Positions 51,592 to 60,237 of a stretch of DNA of 64,000 nucleotides are shown here, one piece after another (position 1 is the first letter of the stretch; every line of letters starts with the position of its first letter). This DNA comes from Bacillus timonensis (lineage in GTDB: Bacteria; Bacillota; Bacilli; Bacillales; Bacillaceae_L). The position numbers were made by a program, and so were the translations under genes. The notes beneath the pieces are model-generated. The model was not told the DNA's origin. It worked only from the letters and a program-made list of their open reading frames with translations, and did not search any database. The stretch covers positions 145,534 to 209,533 of the forward strand of contig NZ_SLUB01000002.1 in the NCBI RefSeq assembly GCF_004799755.1. The letters run 5' to 3'.

Positions 51592-52455
51592 ATGAAAAAT
51601 CAGATTATGTTAATAGATGGAATGGCATTATTGTTTCGCTCTTTTTATGCTACAGCAATGAGTGGTTATTTTATGGTAAATAGTAAAGGGATACCAACAA
51701 ATGGCATTCACGGCTTCGTAAAGCATATGATGACAGCAGTCAATACGTACAAGCCTTCGCATGTGATTTGTTGCTGGGATATGGGCAGCTCTACATTCCG
51801 AACAGAAATGTATAACGATTATAAAGGAAATCGTGGTGCACCACCTGAAGAGTTGATCCCGCAATTTGATCTTGTAAAAGATGTTGTTGAATCATTTGAC
51901 ATCCCGAATGTGGGGCTGTCCGGTTATGAGGCCGACGATTGCATCGGAACGCTTGCTAGACAATATAGCCAGGATTCTGAAGTGATCATTCTGACAGGTG
52001 ACCAAGATATTCTGCAACTACTGGATGACAATATTATGGTTCTTATTATGAAAAAGGGAATCGGAAATTACGCGGAATACACAAGTGAAAGCTTTTTAGA
52101 GGAAAAAGGTATTCGCCCACAGCAAATGGTAGATCTTAAAGCTTTAATGGGCGATACAAGTGATAATTATCCGGGTGTTCGAGGAATCGGTGAGAAAACG
52201 GCATTGAAACTCCTTCAGCAATTTGAAACCATTGAAGGTATTCTTGAAAATGTGGAGAATTTAACAAAAGGTCAAAAGACAAAGATTAAAGAAGATTTGG
52301 ACATGCTTCACTTATCTCGAAAATTAGCGAGAATTCATTGTGAAGTTCCCATTAACTGCTCACTTGAAGATGCATTGATCCGAATTGACCGTGAAAAAGT
52401 TTATGAAAAGTTTACCGAGCTTGAATTTAAGGGCTTGGATCAATTTATAAGTTAA
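51592..52455 (+). CDS. ypcP: YpcP, 5'-3' exonuclease (flap endonuclease family)
   Basis: A stand-alone homologue of the 5' nuclease domain of DNA polymerase I, involved in RNA primer removal and flap processing. It has the acidic metal sites in MLIDGMALLFRSFY, SGYEADDCIGTLA and ILTGDQDILQLL, plus the helix-hairpin-helix GDTSDNYPGVRGIGEKTALKLL (helix-three-turn-helix with K+ site). 287 residues from ATG 51592, which is 8 bases after GGGAGG; an ATG at 51586 is too close to it. It has its own extended -10 promoter and terminator. Confidence 0.92.
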   Translation: MKNQIMLIDGMALLFRSFYATAMSGYFMVNSKGIPTNGIHGFVKHMMTAVNTYKPSHVICCWDMGSSTFRTEMYNDYKGNRGAPPEELIPQFDLVKDVVESFDIPNVGLSGYEADDCIGTLARQYSQDSEVIILTGDQDILQLLDDNIMVLIMKKGIGNYAEYTSESFLEEKGIRPQQMVDLKALMGDTSDNYPGVRGIGEKTALKLLQQFETIEGILENVENLTKGQKTKIKEDLDMLHLSRKLARIHCEVPINCSLEDALIRIDREKVYEKFTELEFKGLDQFIS

Positions 52456-52482
52456 GGGTACTCGTGTGAGTGCTCTTTTTTT
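52455..52482 (+). terminator. Terminator after ypcP
   Basis: AGGGTACTC pairs with GAGTGCTCT with G-U pairs around GTGT, then seven Ts; the stem starts at the ypcP stop codon. Confidence 0.75.
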
Positions 52483-52584
52483 GAATCAAAAGAAATTCAG
52501 ATGCTTTTACAAAATACCGTCACTAGCAATATTTTTCCAAAACAAGGACGCCCCGCAATTCACCACAGGGCACCCCAGCAACCA

Positions 52585-52722
52585 TTATATCTTTGTATTC
52601 TTTTTCTTTGCTCTGTTTTCTAGCTCGCTTTTCGGTTCCATAGAGAATTCTGTATCCTCATTATAACCTTGTGGATTCACGCCTTTTGGAGCTTTCCCGC
52701 GGTTGTTTGCTTTTTTCGCCAT
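52585..52722 (-). CDS. sspL: SspL-type minor spore protein
   Basis: A 45-codon minus-strand gene reading MAKKANNRGKAPKGVNPQGY and then FSMEPKSELENRAKKKNTKI. The GVxPQG element and the ending PK-ELE-RAKK-NTK are those of B. subtilis SspL (42 residues), a small acid-soluble spore protein. GGAGGTGACATGTC provides an excellent SD. It lies convergent to ypcP, next to which sspL also stands in Bacillus. No convincing sigma-G promoter or strong terminator was seen, so expression timing is taken from the family. Confidence 0.85.
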   Translation of the reverse strand: MAKKANNRGKAPKGVNPQGYNEDTEFSMEPKSELENRAKKKNTKI

Positions 52723-52821
52723 GACATGTCACCTCCATTTCGTATTATTTCCATCCTATTTTGGATTATGTCTTGTATAGAAAGAGGTGAGAACTAGGAA
52801 ACTAACTATGAGGTGAGAAGC

Positions 52822-53283
52822 GTGAATAAAGGAATCTTGACCGCATTACTTACAATTGGACTGGCTCAATTTCTAAAAATACCAATTAAAAAAGTGAAAA
52901 CGAATAAATGGGATTGGGGTACATTTTTTGAAACAGGTGGCATGCCAAGCTCTCACTCTGCAGGTGTATCGTCATTAGCTACCTTTATTGCGTTGAAAAG
53001 AGGAATTCCAACCATTGATTTTGCTTTATCCACGGTCTTTGGGTTAATCGTGATGTATGATGCCCAAGGAATTCGTCGTCAATCCGGTGAACTAACCATA
53101 AAAGTGAACGAACTAGATGAAGAACTGGAACGACTAGCAGGCCAAAAGGACCATCATTACCATGACCAAAAGGAAGAAAAGTTAAAGGAAAGACTTGGTC
53201 ATCAGCCAGAAGAAGTAATTGGTGGTGCTCTTTTTGGAATGATTACAGGAACAATAGCCCATTTTTTAACAAAAAAGTCGTAG
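52822..53283 (+). CDS. Divergent PAP2 family membrane protein (YuiD-like, DUF212)
   Basis: A 153-residue protein with hydrophobic helices at the N-terminus (GILTALLTIGLAQFLKI) and middle and the family signature GGMPSSHSAGVSSLATFIAL, related to but distinct from acid phosphatase/PAP2 enzymes; MYDAQGIRRQSGE is the other conserved block. The GTG at 52822 follows GAGGTGAGA; another GTG at 52813 lies in that SD. B. subtilis YuiD is the closest named relative I know. A lipid-phosphate activity has been suspected for the family but is not shown. Confidence 0.85.
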   Translation: MNKGILTALLTIGLAQFLKIPIKKVKTNKWDWGTFFETGGMPSSHSAGVSSLATFIALKRGIPTIDFALSTVFGLIVMYDAQGIRRQSGELTIKVNELDEELERLAGQKDHHYHDQKEEKLKERLGHQPEEVIGGALFGMITGTIAHFLTKKS

Positions 53284-53348
53284 AATTTCGACAAAAAATG
53301 CGGTACTATTAGGGTAGATTCTGTATTTTTTGTTGGGGATGGGGACAA

Positions 53349-53627
53349 TTGTTTAAATTAGAAAATCGTGTAAAAGAATATCTGCAGTTTTTAGCCCAAA
53401 AAGGTTTTATACTCGGCGAAGACGCAGTTGGTTTTATTACATTTGGACAGCATTATACGGCAGCAACCGATGAAATTGTGAATGTGGCAATCGAAATTAC
53501 ATTAAAAGCTCAGAAGGAATTTGACGGAAGCTTTTTCATTTCTTTATTAGAAATGTTAAAGGAAAATCAAATTCAAAATCGAAAACAAGCCTATCAATTC
53601 GTGAAAGAACGCAATATTATGTCATAA
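53349..53627 (+). CDS. Small protein of 92 residues, function unknown
   Basis: Starts with TTG (MFKLENRVKEYLQFLAQKGF) with GGGGATGGGG as SD region. A soluble helical protein with GEDAVGFITFGQHYTAATDE in the middle and KERNIMS at the end. It is 65 bases from the yuiD-like gene and may be read with it. A shared terminator with the convergent ypdQ follows immediately. No motif or family could be assigned with certainty. Confidence 0.7.
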   Translation: MFKLENRVKEYLQFLAQKGFILGEDAVGFITFGQHYTAATDEIVNVAIEITLKAQKEFDGSFFISLLEMLKENQIQNRKQAYQFVKERNIMS

Positions 53628-53660
53628 AACCCTTGGAGCTAGTATGTCCAAGGGTTTCTT
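53627..53660. terminator. Bidirectional terminator between the 92-residue gene and ypdQ
   Basis: AAACCCTTGGA (53627-53637) pairs perfectly with TCCAAGGGTTT (53647-53657), with As before and CTTTC after it; it overlaps both gene ends. Confidence 0.8.
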
Positions 53661-54052
53661 TCATGTTCGTTTTTTCTAATACCCTGTCTCGCTAACTCAT
53701 CAGCCACTTTATTTTGTGCACTAGGGATCCATTTTAGAAAAAAGAGATCTAATTCTTTTGATAATTGCAATGCTTTTTCGAGCAAGGGTAGAAATTTTTT
53801 ATTTTTCACATATTCTTTTTCGATTGCACGGTCAACAAGTTGGGAATCTGTACGAAAAGAAACAACCCTGTAGTCATTTTGAATACAAATTTCCAGCCCC
53901 TTAAGTAGAGCGTAATATTCAGCTTCGTGGTTTGTCATAATACCAAGTGGAATCGAATGCTTTTCAACAATACCATTTCCTTTAATAAAAATGCCGGCGC
54001 CAGATGGACCAGGGTCTCCAGCACTTGCACCATCGATATACACTTCAATCAT
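53639..54052 (-). CDS. ypdQ: YpdQ, RNase HI-like protein
   Basis: A 137-residue RNase H fold protein. Candidate active-site acids are Asp in VYIDGASAGDPGP, Glu in NHEAEYYALLKGLE, Asp in FRTDSQLVDRAI and Asp in QNKVADELARQ, i.e. the complete D-E-D-D set. The ATG at 54052 follows GGAGG by 8 bases. The frame extends upstream without an SD. B. subtilis YpdQ is listed as RNase HI-like without confirmed activity in RNA/DNA hybrid cleavage, so enzymatic function is likely from the residues but unproven. Confidence 0.87.
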   Translation of the reverse strand: MIEVYIDGASAGDPGPSGAGIFIKGNGIVEKHSIPLGIMTNHEAEYYALLKGLEICIQNDYRVVSFRTDSQLVDRAIEKEYVKNKKFLPLLEKALQLSKELDLFFLKWIPSAQNKVADELARQGIRKNEHERNPWTY

Positions 54053-54150
54053 ATAATGCCTCCGTATAAATGAATAAGTAAATTTTATCACTAAAAAGAC
54101 TCAAAAGAAATTGAAAAAGGATGCCTCTTCAGACATCCTTATTGTATCAA

Positions 54151-54834
54151 TTATGCGTTTTTATTTTTATGGAATGTACGAGCGATATAGATAAAAGGTG
54201 TATCTATTAAGGCTACTAACCATTTAATAAAGTAAGTCGTTACAAAAATTTGGATCCACACATCGAATGGATACACACCAATAAACGCAATACTTGTGAA
54301 AATTAATGTATCAAGTAGCTGACTAATCATCGTACTTCCATTATTTCGAATCCAAAGTTGGTTGTCCTTTGGAAACCGAGCTTTAATTTTTGAGTAAATC
54401 ATAACATCAGAATATTGGCTAATAAGAAATGCAAGTAGACTTCCCAATGCAATCCGAGGAAGCAGTCCAAAAATGGTTTCCAAAGATCCTTGTGCAAAAT
54501 CCACTTCATGCGGATCAAAAGCAAGCACAAATTGCATGATGATTGTCATTGCAATCAGTGTAAAAAATCCAAGCCACACACCTTTTTTTGCTTCTTCTTT
54601 ACCGTATTTTTCATTTAAAATATCGGTAATCAAGAAGCTTGTTCCATACATAATATTACCGAGAGTGGCTGTTAGTCCAAATAATTCAACCGTTTTAACA
54701 ACCTGCAGATTGGCTGCGACCGTTGAAAAACCAATCCAGACAAATAACCCGGGTTTTCCAAAAAGCCGGTAAATCGCCAGGACTAAAATAAAATTGACAA
54801 TCGCAAAAATAAACCAAAGTACTTCATTATACAT
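54151..54834 (-). CDS. ypdP: YpdP, queuosine-precursor transporter (QPTR/YhhQ family)
   Basis: A 227-residue membrane protein with about six hydrophobic helices; family blocks are YGTSFLITDILNEKYGKEEA, ISQYSDVMIYSKIKARFP and LIDTPFIYIARTF near the C-terminus. YhhQ proteins import preQ0/preQ1. The assignment is independently supported by a preQ1-I type riboswitch directly upstream of its SD (54846-54880), which should shut off translation when preQ1 is plentiful. AGGAGGAATACT precedes the ATG. Confidence 0.93.
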   Translation of the reverse strand: MYNEVLWFIFAIVNFILVLAIYRLFGKPGLFVWIGFSTVAANLQVVKTVELFGLTATLGNIMYGTSFLITDILNEKYGKEEAKKGVWLGFFTLIAMTIIMQFVLAFDPHEVDFAQGSLETIFGLLPRIALGSLLAFLISQYSDVMIYSKIKARFPKDNQLWIRNNGSTMISQLLDTLIFTSIAFIGVYPFDVWIQIFVTTYFIKWLVALIDTPFIYIARTFHKNKNA

Positions 54835-54845
54835 AGTATTCCTCC

Positions 54846-54880
54846 TATAGTTTTGATAACGCGGGAGTTCACGAACCGCG
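54846..54880 (-). promoter_or_regulatory. preQ1-I riboswitch before ypdP
   Basis: On the minus strand the order is stem CGCGG (54880-54876), loop TTCGTGAACTC, stem CCGCG (54864-54860), then the A-rich tail TTATCAAAACTA, and AGGAGG follows at once (54846-54841). This is the H-type pseudoknot plan of preQ1 class I aptamers, in which the tail pairs with the loop. With the SD touching the tail, control should be translational. A TATAAT (minus strand, 54914-54909) lies upstream. Confidence 0.88.
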
Positions 54881-55020
54881 AAAGGGAGCGTTAAATTGTC
54901 AAAGTTTAATTATAGTACGATGTGAATGATAGTGGAAGTACCTTGGTGAATGGAAAAAGTGTATAATGAGTAAAAAATTAGGAAAAATGAAGATACGTTC
55001 CATTAGAGAGGATGTGCGTG

Positions 55021-55680
55021 ATGAAACTTAAGCTGGAATGGACATATAAAACGCCAAAGAATCAAGTCATCACCTTGATGTCTGATGAGGTTACTGCTGA
55101 AGATGCTTTACGAATAGCAGAAGACTTTGAGCGAACAGGACGTACGAAGGATCTTGTCTTTTATGATGAGCGACAAACAAAGTGGACAAAAAAAGAACTC
55201 ATTAAACTGATAAAAGAAATTGAAACTGAACCTCAGGATATTGTGGCTTATTTCGATGGGGGATATGATATACAATCAGGTAAGGCCGGTTTAGGCGTTG
55301 CAATTTATTATACGCAAAATAAAAAAACTTATCGTGTCAGAGTCAATGAAATGTTTGAAGAGATGGAATCAAATAATGAGGCAGAATATGCCGCATTTTG
55401 GTTGATGCTTAATACCTTGGAGGAATTAGGCGTACACCACACCACAGTGACGTTTAAAGGGGATTCCCAAGTAGTGTTAAACCAGCTTTCCGGTGATTGG
55501 CCATGCTTTGAAGAAAACCTGAATAGATGGCTGGATCGAATCGAGGAGAAAATTCGAAAAATGGGGATTCAGGCTAAGTACCATCCAATTGGACGTAAGC
55601 AAAATACAGAAGCAGATCGACTAGCTACCCAAGCATTAGAAGGGACAGTGGTTTCTAGTAAATTTGAAATAAAAGGGTAA
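55021..55680 (+). CDS. ypeP: YpeP, RNase H-like domain protein
   Basis: A 219-residue protein: an N-terminal module of about 75 residues (VITLMSDEVTAEDALRIAED; DLVFYDERQTKWTKKEL) followed by an RNase HI-like domain with Asp in VAYFDGGYD, Glu in NNEAEYAAFWLML, Asp in FKGDSQVVLNQL and the final Asp in TEADRLATQ, a complete acidic set. B. subtilis YpeP has the same build. The ATG at 55021 follows AGAGGATG. It is divergent from ypdP, and ypeQ follows. Cleavage of RNA/DNA hybrids is plausible from the residues only. Confidence 0.87.
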   Translation: MKLKLEWTYKTPKNQVITLMSDEVTAEDALRIAEDFERTGRTKDLVFYDERQTKWTKKELIKLIKEIETEPQDIVAYFDGGYDIQSGKAGLGVAIYYTQNKKTYRVRVNEMFEEMESNNEAEYAAFWLMLNTLEELGVHHTTVTFKGDSQVVLNQLSGDWPCFEENLNRWLDRIEEKIRKMGIQAKYHPIGRKQNTEADRLATQALEGTVVSSKFEIKG

Positions 55681-55789
55681 GTAATTAAGCCTACCCATCA
55701 TACTCTTAAAATAAGTAAAAAACTGATGGGTAATGATGACTATACCTATGAAGATACGTGAAACTGATTAAAGTAGGAGTTGAATGTAA

Positions 55790-55966
55790 ATGAACCGGAA
55801 GGAACTTATTCTGGAAGTTGGTGAAATGCTTGACACATATTGCCAAGATTGTTTCGTAAGAGAATATTTTCGGAAGGAATATGGAAAACGGTATGCGCAA
55901 AATTTTTGTATTAAAAATTGTACAGTGGGTCAAAAACTGAAGGAATATGGAGAAAAATTGTCATAA
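55790..55966 (+). CDS. ypeQ: YpeQ, small zinc-finger protein
   Basis: A 58-codon gene reading MNRKELILEVGEMLDTYCQD and CFVREYFRKEYGKRYAQNFC and ending KLKEYGEKLS. Four cysteines spaced C-x2-C ... C-x3-C (CQDC and CIKNC) suggest a zinc finger. TAGGAGTTGA lies about 9 bases upstream; an ATG at 55783 is followed directly by a stop and may give a tiny decoy start. Position after ypeP fits YpeQ of B. subtilis. The function is unknown. Confidence 0.82.
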   Translation: MNRKELILEVGEMLDTYCQDCFVREYFRKEYGKRYAQNFCIKNCTVGQKLKEYGEKLS

Positions 55967-55972
55967 TTAAGT

Positions 55973-56023
55973 AGGGCTCTTTCACATAAAGAGCCCCAAA
56001 AAAGGCTGATAAATATCAGCCTT
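55973..56023. terminator. Two consecutive stem-loops between ypeQ and csp copy 2
   Basis: GGGCTCTTT/AAAGAGCCC (about 55973-55994) is followed by AAGGCTGATA/TATCAGCCTT (56002-56023). Read on the minus strand the second stem is followed by TTTTTT and so terminates csp copy 2; the first may serve ypeQ, though without a T run. Confidence 0.7.
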
Positions 56024-56059
56024 GGTTTCACATTCTTAAGATAAAATGTAAGAATAGAA

Positions 56060-56260
56060 TTATAGCTTTACAACGTTAGCAGCTTGAGGTCCACGATTAC
56101 CTTCAACTACTTCAAATGAAACTTCTTGACCTTCTTCTAAAGATTTGTAACCTTCACCTTGGATAGCTGTGAAGTGTACGAAAACATCGTCTCCACCTTC
56201 AACTTCGATGAAGCCAAATCCTTTTTCGTTGTTAAACCATTTTACTTTACCGTTTTGCAT
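56060..56260 (-). CDS. Cold-shock protein (CspA/CspB family), copy 2
   Basis: A 66-residue OB-fold RNA chaperone with RNP1 KGFGFIEV and RNP2 VFVHFTAI, identical to copy 1 at 53 of 66 positions. Most changes are conservative (S/T, F/Y, T/S, D/E). TTAGGAGGAAAAGC precedes the ATG. A strong promoter (56402-56374) would give a leader of about 107 bases, typical of cold-regulated csp genes, with a GCAC-AACC-GTGC hairpin (56285-56296) before the SD. An open frame upstream of the ATG should be ignored. Confidence 0.95.
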   Translation of the reverse strand: MQNGKVKWFNNEKGFGFIEVEGGDDVFVHFTAIQGEGYKSLEEGQEVSFEVVEGNRGPQAANVVKL

Positions 56261-56373
56261 TATGCTTTTCCTCCTAAACCTTCGGCACAACCGTGCAACG
56301 TAAAAATTTTTTTCAGATAGCCGCCCATTTATGTATCTTAAAAATACTAAACTTCTAGCTAAATGATGCTTAT

Positions 56374-56402
56374 AATATACAACCAAAATCGTGTTAAGTC
56401 AA
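56374..56402 (-). promoter_or_regulatory. Promoter of csp copy 2
   Basis: On the minus strand TTGACT (56402-56397), exactly 17 bases, TATATT (56379-56374). Start near 56367. Confidence 0.75.
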
Positions 56403-56501
56403 GGGAATAGAGGGTTTTTTACGCATTATTGGAAAAAATTTGTGTTAAATAAGTATCCGCTTACGAAAATTACTTAATATTTTTGTATTTTCAAATAATT
56501 A

Positions 56502-56529
56502 TTGTGGTATTTCCACTTTTTGATATAAT
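56502..56529 (+). promoter_or_regulatory. Candidate promoter of the HD-GYP gene
   Basis: TTGTGG (56502-56507), 16 bases, perfect TATAAT (56524-56529), about 35 bases before the start codon. Confidence 0.6.
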
Positions 56530-56563
56530 AATAGAAACAGTCTTTATTGGGGAGTCGTACAAA

Positions 56564-57514
56564 ATGAAGAACGATCAAACAAAAATCACTGTTATTCATC
56601 CTGCAGAATTTGATAGTATTATCAATTTAATTGACAGCGATTACAATAGTGGATTACCAAATAAACCCGTATCGATCATTACCGGAAAGCTAGAGAAAGC
56701 AATTGACCAGGTTGAAGATATTTTTTATTTTGTTAAAAAGCATACAAAGCTGCCGCTAGACGAGATTAAACAAACGGTTATCCCAATTATCCAAACCGCT
56801 TCCGAAATTCCACAATTTTTTTATTTGTTTTACCAGCTTCAATCTGCAGATGATTATACATATCGACATAATATCGGAGTAGGTGTCATTGCGACATTGA
56901 TTGGTAAATGGCTTTCATTGCCTGATAAGGATTTATCAGCACTCACCATCGCAGCAACCTTGCATGACATTGGTAAAACCAAAATCCCCGCTAAAATCTT
57001 AAATAAACCTGGTAAATTAACGAAAGCTGAATATGAAATTGTGAAGAAACATACGATGTATGGCTATGAAATTTTAAAAAACACGGATGGAATTAGCCAT
57101 GAAATAAGCCTAGTTGCCCTCCAGCACCATGAAAGGGAGGATGGGAAAGGATATCCTTTCGGCTTAAAGGGTTCCAAAATCAGTTATTTATCTAAAATTG
57201 TGGCAGTAGCAGATGTCTTTCATGCTATGTCATCAAATCGGGTCTATCATGATGCAACACCATTCTATCAGGTCATTAAGCAAATGAATGACGATATGTT
57301 TGGAAAGCTTGATCCGACCATTTTAGTCCCATTCTTGCAGCAAATTATGAATGCATTAATTGGTCATCATGTATTGCTAACAGATGGTCAAATAGGAAAA
57401 ATAAAGTACATTAATCCATATGATTTATTAAATCCATTAGTTGAGGTATCCGAAACAATAATCGATTTATCTGTACAAAAATCAATTCAAATTGAACGCG
57501 TTTTAGCAGATTAG
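56564..57514 (+). CDS. HD-GYP domain phosphohydrolase
   Basis: A 316-residue protein with an uncharacterised N-terminal region (1-100) and a C-terminal HD-GYP domain: histidine/aspartate pair in LHDIGKTKIPAKIL (His134-Asp135), the following KKHTMYGYEIL and the GYP segment HHEREDGKGYPFGLKG. HD-GYP enzymes hydrolyse cyclic di-GMP or related cyclic dinucleotides; this one has the full GYP triad but no receiver, PAS or GGDEF domain. The ATG at 56564 follows GGGGAG by 9 bases. A 93-residue protein is encoded 15 bases downstream. Substrate unknown. Confidence 0.88.
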   Translation: MKNDQTKITVIHPAEFDSIINLIDSDYNSGLPNKPVSIITGKLEKAIDQVEDIFYFVKKHTKLPLDEIKQTVIPIIQTASEIPQFFYLFYQLQSADDYTYRHNIGVGVIATLIGKWLSLPDKDLSALTIAATLHDIGKTKIPAKILNKPGKLTKAEYEIVKKHTMYGYEILKNTDGISHEISLVALQHHEREDGKGYPFGLKGSKISYLSKIVAVADVFHAMSSNRVYHDATPFYQVIKQMNDDMFGKLDPTILVPFLQQIMNALIGHHVLLTDGQIGKIKYINPYDLLNPLVEVSETIIDLSVQKSIQIERVLAD

Positions 57515-57529
57515 ATGGAGGTTATTCAT

Positions 57530-57811
57530 ATGTTCAGATACAATTATAATGGTAAAGAACTCATTATCCGGTTTGTCTCACAAACAAAAAATATCAATCT
57601 TAATAAGGATGATTTGTATAATAAAATCATTTCCATTCGTGATAAAATCTTGGATGCTGACCAAGGAACCTCGTTTATTGTGGAGGATGATCAAGGCCGC
57701 TTGGCTGTAGGAACTGTACAGCAAGGGGAATTAACGGTTATATCCATCCATCATCTCGTTGAACAAACACAAGTGTATCTACAGAGAAGAGAAGCTAAAA
57801 AACCATCATGA
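57530..57811 (+). CDS. Small protein of 93 residues, function unknown
   Basis: Begins MFRYNYNGKELIIRFVSQTK and contains RDKILDADQGTSFIVEDDQG, then VISIHHLVEQTQVYLQRRE. GGAGG (57517-57521) lies 8 bases before the ATG. It seems to share a transcript with the HD-GYP gene, and a terminator overlaps its stop. Alternating beta and helix pattern, no signal or metal motif. I do not recognise a family. Confidence 0.72.
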   Translation: MFRYNYNGKELIIRFVSQTKNINLNKDDLYNKIISIRDKILDADQGTSFIVEDDQGRLAVGTVQQGELTVISIHHLVEQTQVYLQRREAKKPS

Positions 57812-57824
57812 ATGGTTTTTTAGC
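57794..57824 (+). terminator. Terminator after the 93-residue gene
   Basis: GCTAAAAAACCAT (57794-57806) pairs perfectly with ATGGTTTTTTAGC (57812-57824); the T run is inside the stem. Confidence 0.75.
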
Positions 57825-57934
57825 CCATTACGTTCTACATGCTAGCTCCATATTCTCCCACAAAAACTTTATTCCACTATACATTTGAATTTTGATACAA
57901 TTAAATAATTAGTACGATTGAAAAGAGGATAATT

Positions 57935-60115
57935 ATGAAAGTGTTAATCGCGGAAAAACCAGATCAAGCGATGAAGCTTGCTGCTCCCTTTAGGAGTAAG
58001 AAATCTCAAGGGTTTATTGAGGTTGCATCCAATCCACTATTTCCAAATGGGGCTTATTTTACATGGGCAGTAGGCCATATTTGTGAGTTGTTACCCCCAG
58101 AAGATTATAATCCTGCATGGAAAAGCTGGCGCATTGAAACTCTCCCTATCATTCCAGACCAATTCGTATATCGGGTCATGAAATCAAAATCAAAGCAATT
58201 TACGATAATCAAAAATCTTCTTCACAAACCAGAAGTAACAGAAATCATTCATGCGGGTGATGCTGGTCGAGAAGGGGAATTGATTATACGAAATATTATT
58301 GAGATGGCTAAGGTGACAAAGCCATTGAAGCGTTTATGGATTTCTTCCTTAACGGAAAAGGCCGTGAAGGAAGGGTTTCAAAATCTCATGTTAGAGCAAG
58401 ACACAAGAAATCTCTATTATGAAGCAAAGACCCGTGCATGCGCTGATTGGATTGTCGGCATGAATGCTTCAAGAGTCTATACTTTATTGTTAAAGCAAAA
58501 AGGAATTTCTGACGTATTTTCTGCAGGAAGAGTTCAAACACCGACATTGGCATTAATTGTAAAACGGGAAAAAGAAATCGCAAACTTTAAATCAGAACCC
58601 TTTTGGGAGGTTTTTGCGAACTTTCAAATTGATGGTAAACAATATGAAGGAAAATGGATGAAGGATAACGAGTCACGCGTTTCTTCAAAGGAAATGGCAG
58701 AGAAAATCGCGGCATTTTGTAGCAATAAGCCTGCTGAAATAGCGGAAGTGGAAATCGAAAGGAAGGAATATCAACCACCTTTATTATTTAATTTGTCGAG
58801 TCTTCAAGCAACGGCAAACAAGGCTTTTAAATTTTCGCCGAAGAAAACGTTAGATGTGGCACAAAGCCTTTATACAAAAGGAATGATTTCGTATCCGCGT
58901 TCCGATTCGAGCTATATTACAAAAGGAGAGGCTCAAACCATTCCTGATATCTTTTCAAAGCTTCAAAAACTGGAAGACTATCAAGCTTATTTTCCAACTC
59001 CAATCACATCTATTTTTAATAATTTTCGCTATGTGAATGAGAAGAAGGTAACAGATCACTATGCCATTATTCCAACGGAGCAGGTCCCAGATCCTAATAA
59101 ACTATCAGGTGATGAGAAGAAAATTTATGACCTCATTGTAAAACGATTAATTGCTGCTCATTATCAGCCAGCCATTTTTAACTACACGACTGTTAAAACG
59201 TTGGTGGACAAGCGTGCTGAATTCATCACAAAGGGTAAGGTGATGGTCCAGGAAGGGTGGAGAAAAGTCCTTTTTCAAGAAGATGGAAAGGACAAAGATG
59301 TCATTCTTCCTCCACTTGAAAAAGGTGAATCTGGGGTGGTTGAAAAAAGCTACACAAAAGAGGGAAAAACTCAACCTCCAAAGCGATATACTGAAGGGCA
59401 GCTTATTACATTAATGAAAACGGCTGGTAAGCATATTGACAATGATGAATTAGAGAAGATTTTAGCCAAAACGGAGGGGCTCGGGACAGAAGCAACACGT
59501 GCCGGCATTATCACAATGCTTAAAGACCGGAACTACATAAAGGTTGAGAAGAACCAAGTATTTGCAACGGAAAAAGGCATTCTTTTAATTGATGTGATTG
59601 GAGATAAAATTCTTGCCTCTCCTGAAATGACTGCGAAATGGGAACAGCGTCTATATGAAATTGGACAAGGACAAGCATCACCAGCATCTTTTATGCTACA
59701 GACAAAAAAGCTTTCTCAAAAAATTATTGACGATGCAAAAGAACAAAGTGGAGCATGGGATTTTTCAAATGTGAACGTGGAAAATGTGAGTTCTCAAACA
59801 AGCAAGTATAAGAAAAAAGAAATCGGAACAGTGGTAGGAACCTGTAAAAAATGTGGCGGTAATGTGATTAATAAAGGCAAGTTTTATGGCTGTGCAAACT
59901 ATAAAACAAATGGCTGCCAATTCACCATTTCAGGGAAGATTTTAGGAAAAACGATTTCGAACACAAATGCTGGGAAGCTTCTTTCAGGGAACAAAACAAA
60001 TCTCATTAAAGGCTTTAAAAAAGACAGTAAAACCTTTGATGCATACTTGAAGTGGAATGACCAAACTCAGAAAATAGAATTTGAGTTTCCGGCAAAAGTG
60101 CCAACCGGGAACTAA
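57935..60115 (+). CDS. topB: TopB, DNA topoisomerase III
   Basis: A type IA topoisomerase that decatenates single-stranded or gapped DNA. It starts with the TOPRIM domain (MKVLIAEKPDQAMKLAAP; HAGDAGREGELI with the acidic metal triad), has the cleavage site tyrosine Tyr320 in GMISYPRSDSSY, and ends with a C4 zinc-finger-like module (CKKCGGNVINKGKFYGC; NGCQF). 726 residues, like B. subtilis TopB. AAGAGGATAATT precedes the ATG. Chromosomal context with its own terminator shows no sign of a plasmid or conjugative origin. Confidence 0.94.
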   Translation: MKVLIAEKPDQAMKLAAPFRSKKSQGFIEVASNPLFPNGAYFTWAVGHICELLPPEDYNPAWKSWRIETLPIIPDQFVYRVMKSKSKQFTIIKNLLHKPEVTEIIHAGDAGREGELIIRNIIEMAKVTKPLKRLWISSLTEKAVKEGFQNLMLEQDTRNLYYEAKTRACADWIVGMNASRVYTLLLKQKGISDVFSAGRVQTPTLALIVKREKEIANFKSEPFWEVFANFQIDGKQYEGKWMKDNESRVSSKEMAEKIAAFCSNKPAEIAEVEIERKEYQPPLLFNLSSLQATANKAFKFSPKKTLDVAQSLYTKGMISYPRSDSSYITKGEAQTIPDIFSKLQKLEDYQAYFPTPITSIFNNFRYVNEKKVTDHYAIIPTEQVPDPNKLSGDEKKIYDLIVKRLIAAHYQPAIFNYTTVKTLVDKRAEFITKGKVMVQEGWRKVLFQEDGKDKDVILPPLEKGESGVVEKSYTKEGKTQPPKRYTEGQLITLMKTAGKHIDNDELEKILAKTEGLGTEATRAGIITMLKDRNYIKVEKNQVFATEKGILLIDVIGDKILASPEMTAKWEQRLYEIGQGQASPASFMLQTKKLSQKIIDDAKEQSGAWDFSNVNVENVSSQTSKYKKKEIGTVVGTCKKCGGNVINKGKFYGCANYKTNGCQFTISGKILGKTISNTNAGKLLSGNKTNLIKGFKKDSKTFDAYLKWNDQTQKIEFEFPAKVPTGN

Positions 60116-60117
60116 GG

Positions 60118-60157
60118 ATATTCAGTCGATGTTTTAATGTCGACTGAATATTTTTTA
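60118..60157 (+). terminator. Terminator after topB
   Basis: ATATTCAGTCGA (60118-60129) pairs with TCGACTGAATAT (60140-60151), then Ts. Confidence 0.85.
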
Positions 60158-60208
60158 ATTTTCTTGAAATTTTTCATGCGAACTAATAAAATAAAAGAGA
60201 AATACTGA

Positions 60209-60220
60209 TACGTACACGTA
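60209..60220. promoter_or_regulatory. Candidate TetR operator before the second TetR gene
   Basis: TACGT-AC-ACGTA (60209-60220) is an inverted repeat 18 bases before the start codon, suited to autorepression by the TetR-type product. Confidence 0.45.
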
Positions 60221-60237
60221 CAAGAATGGATGGATAA

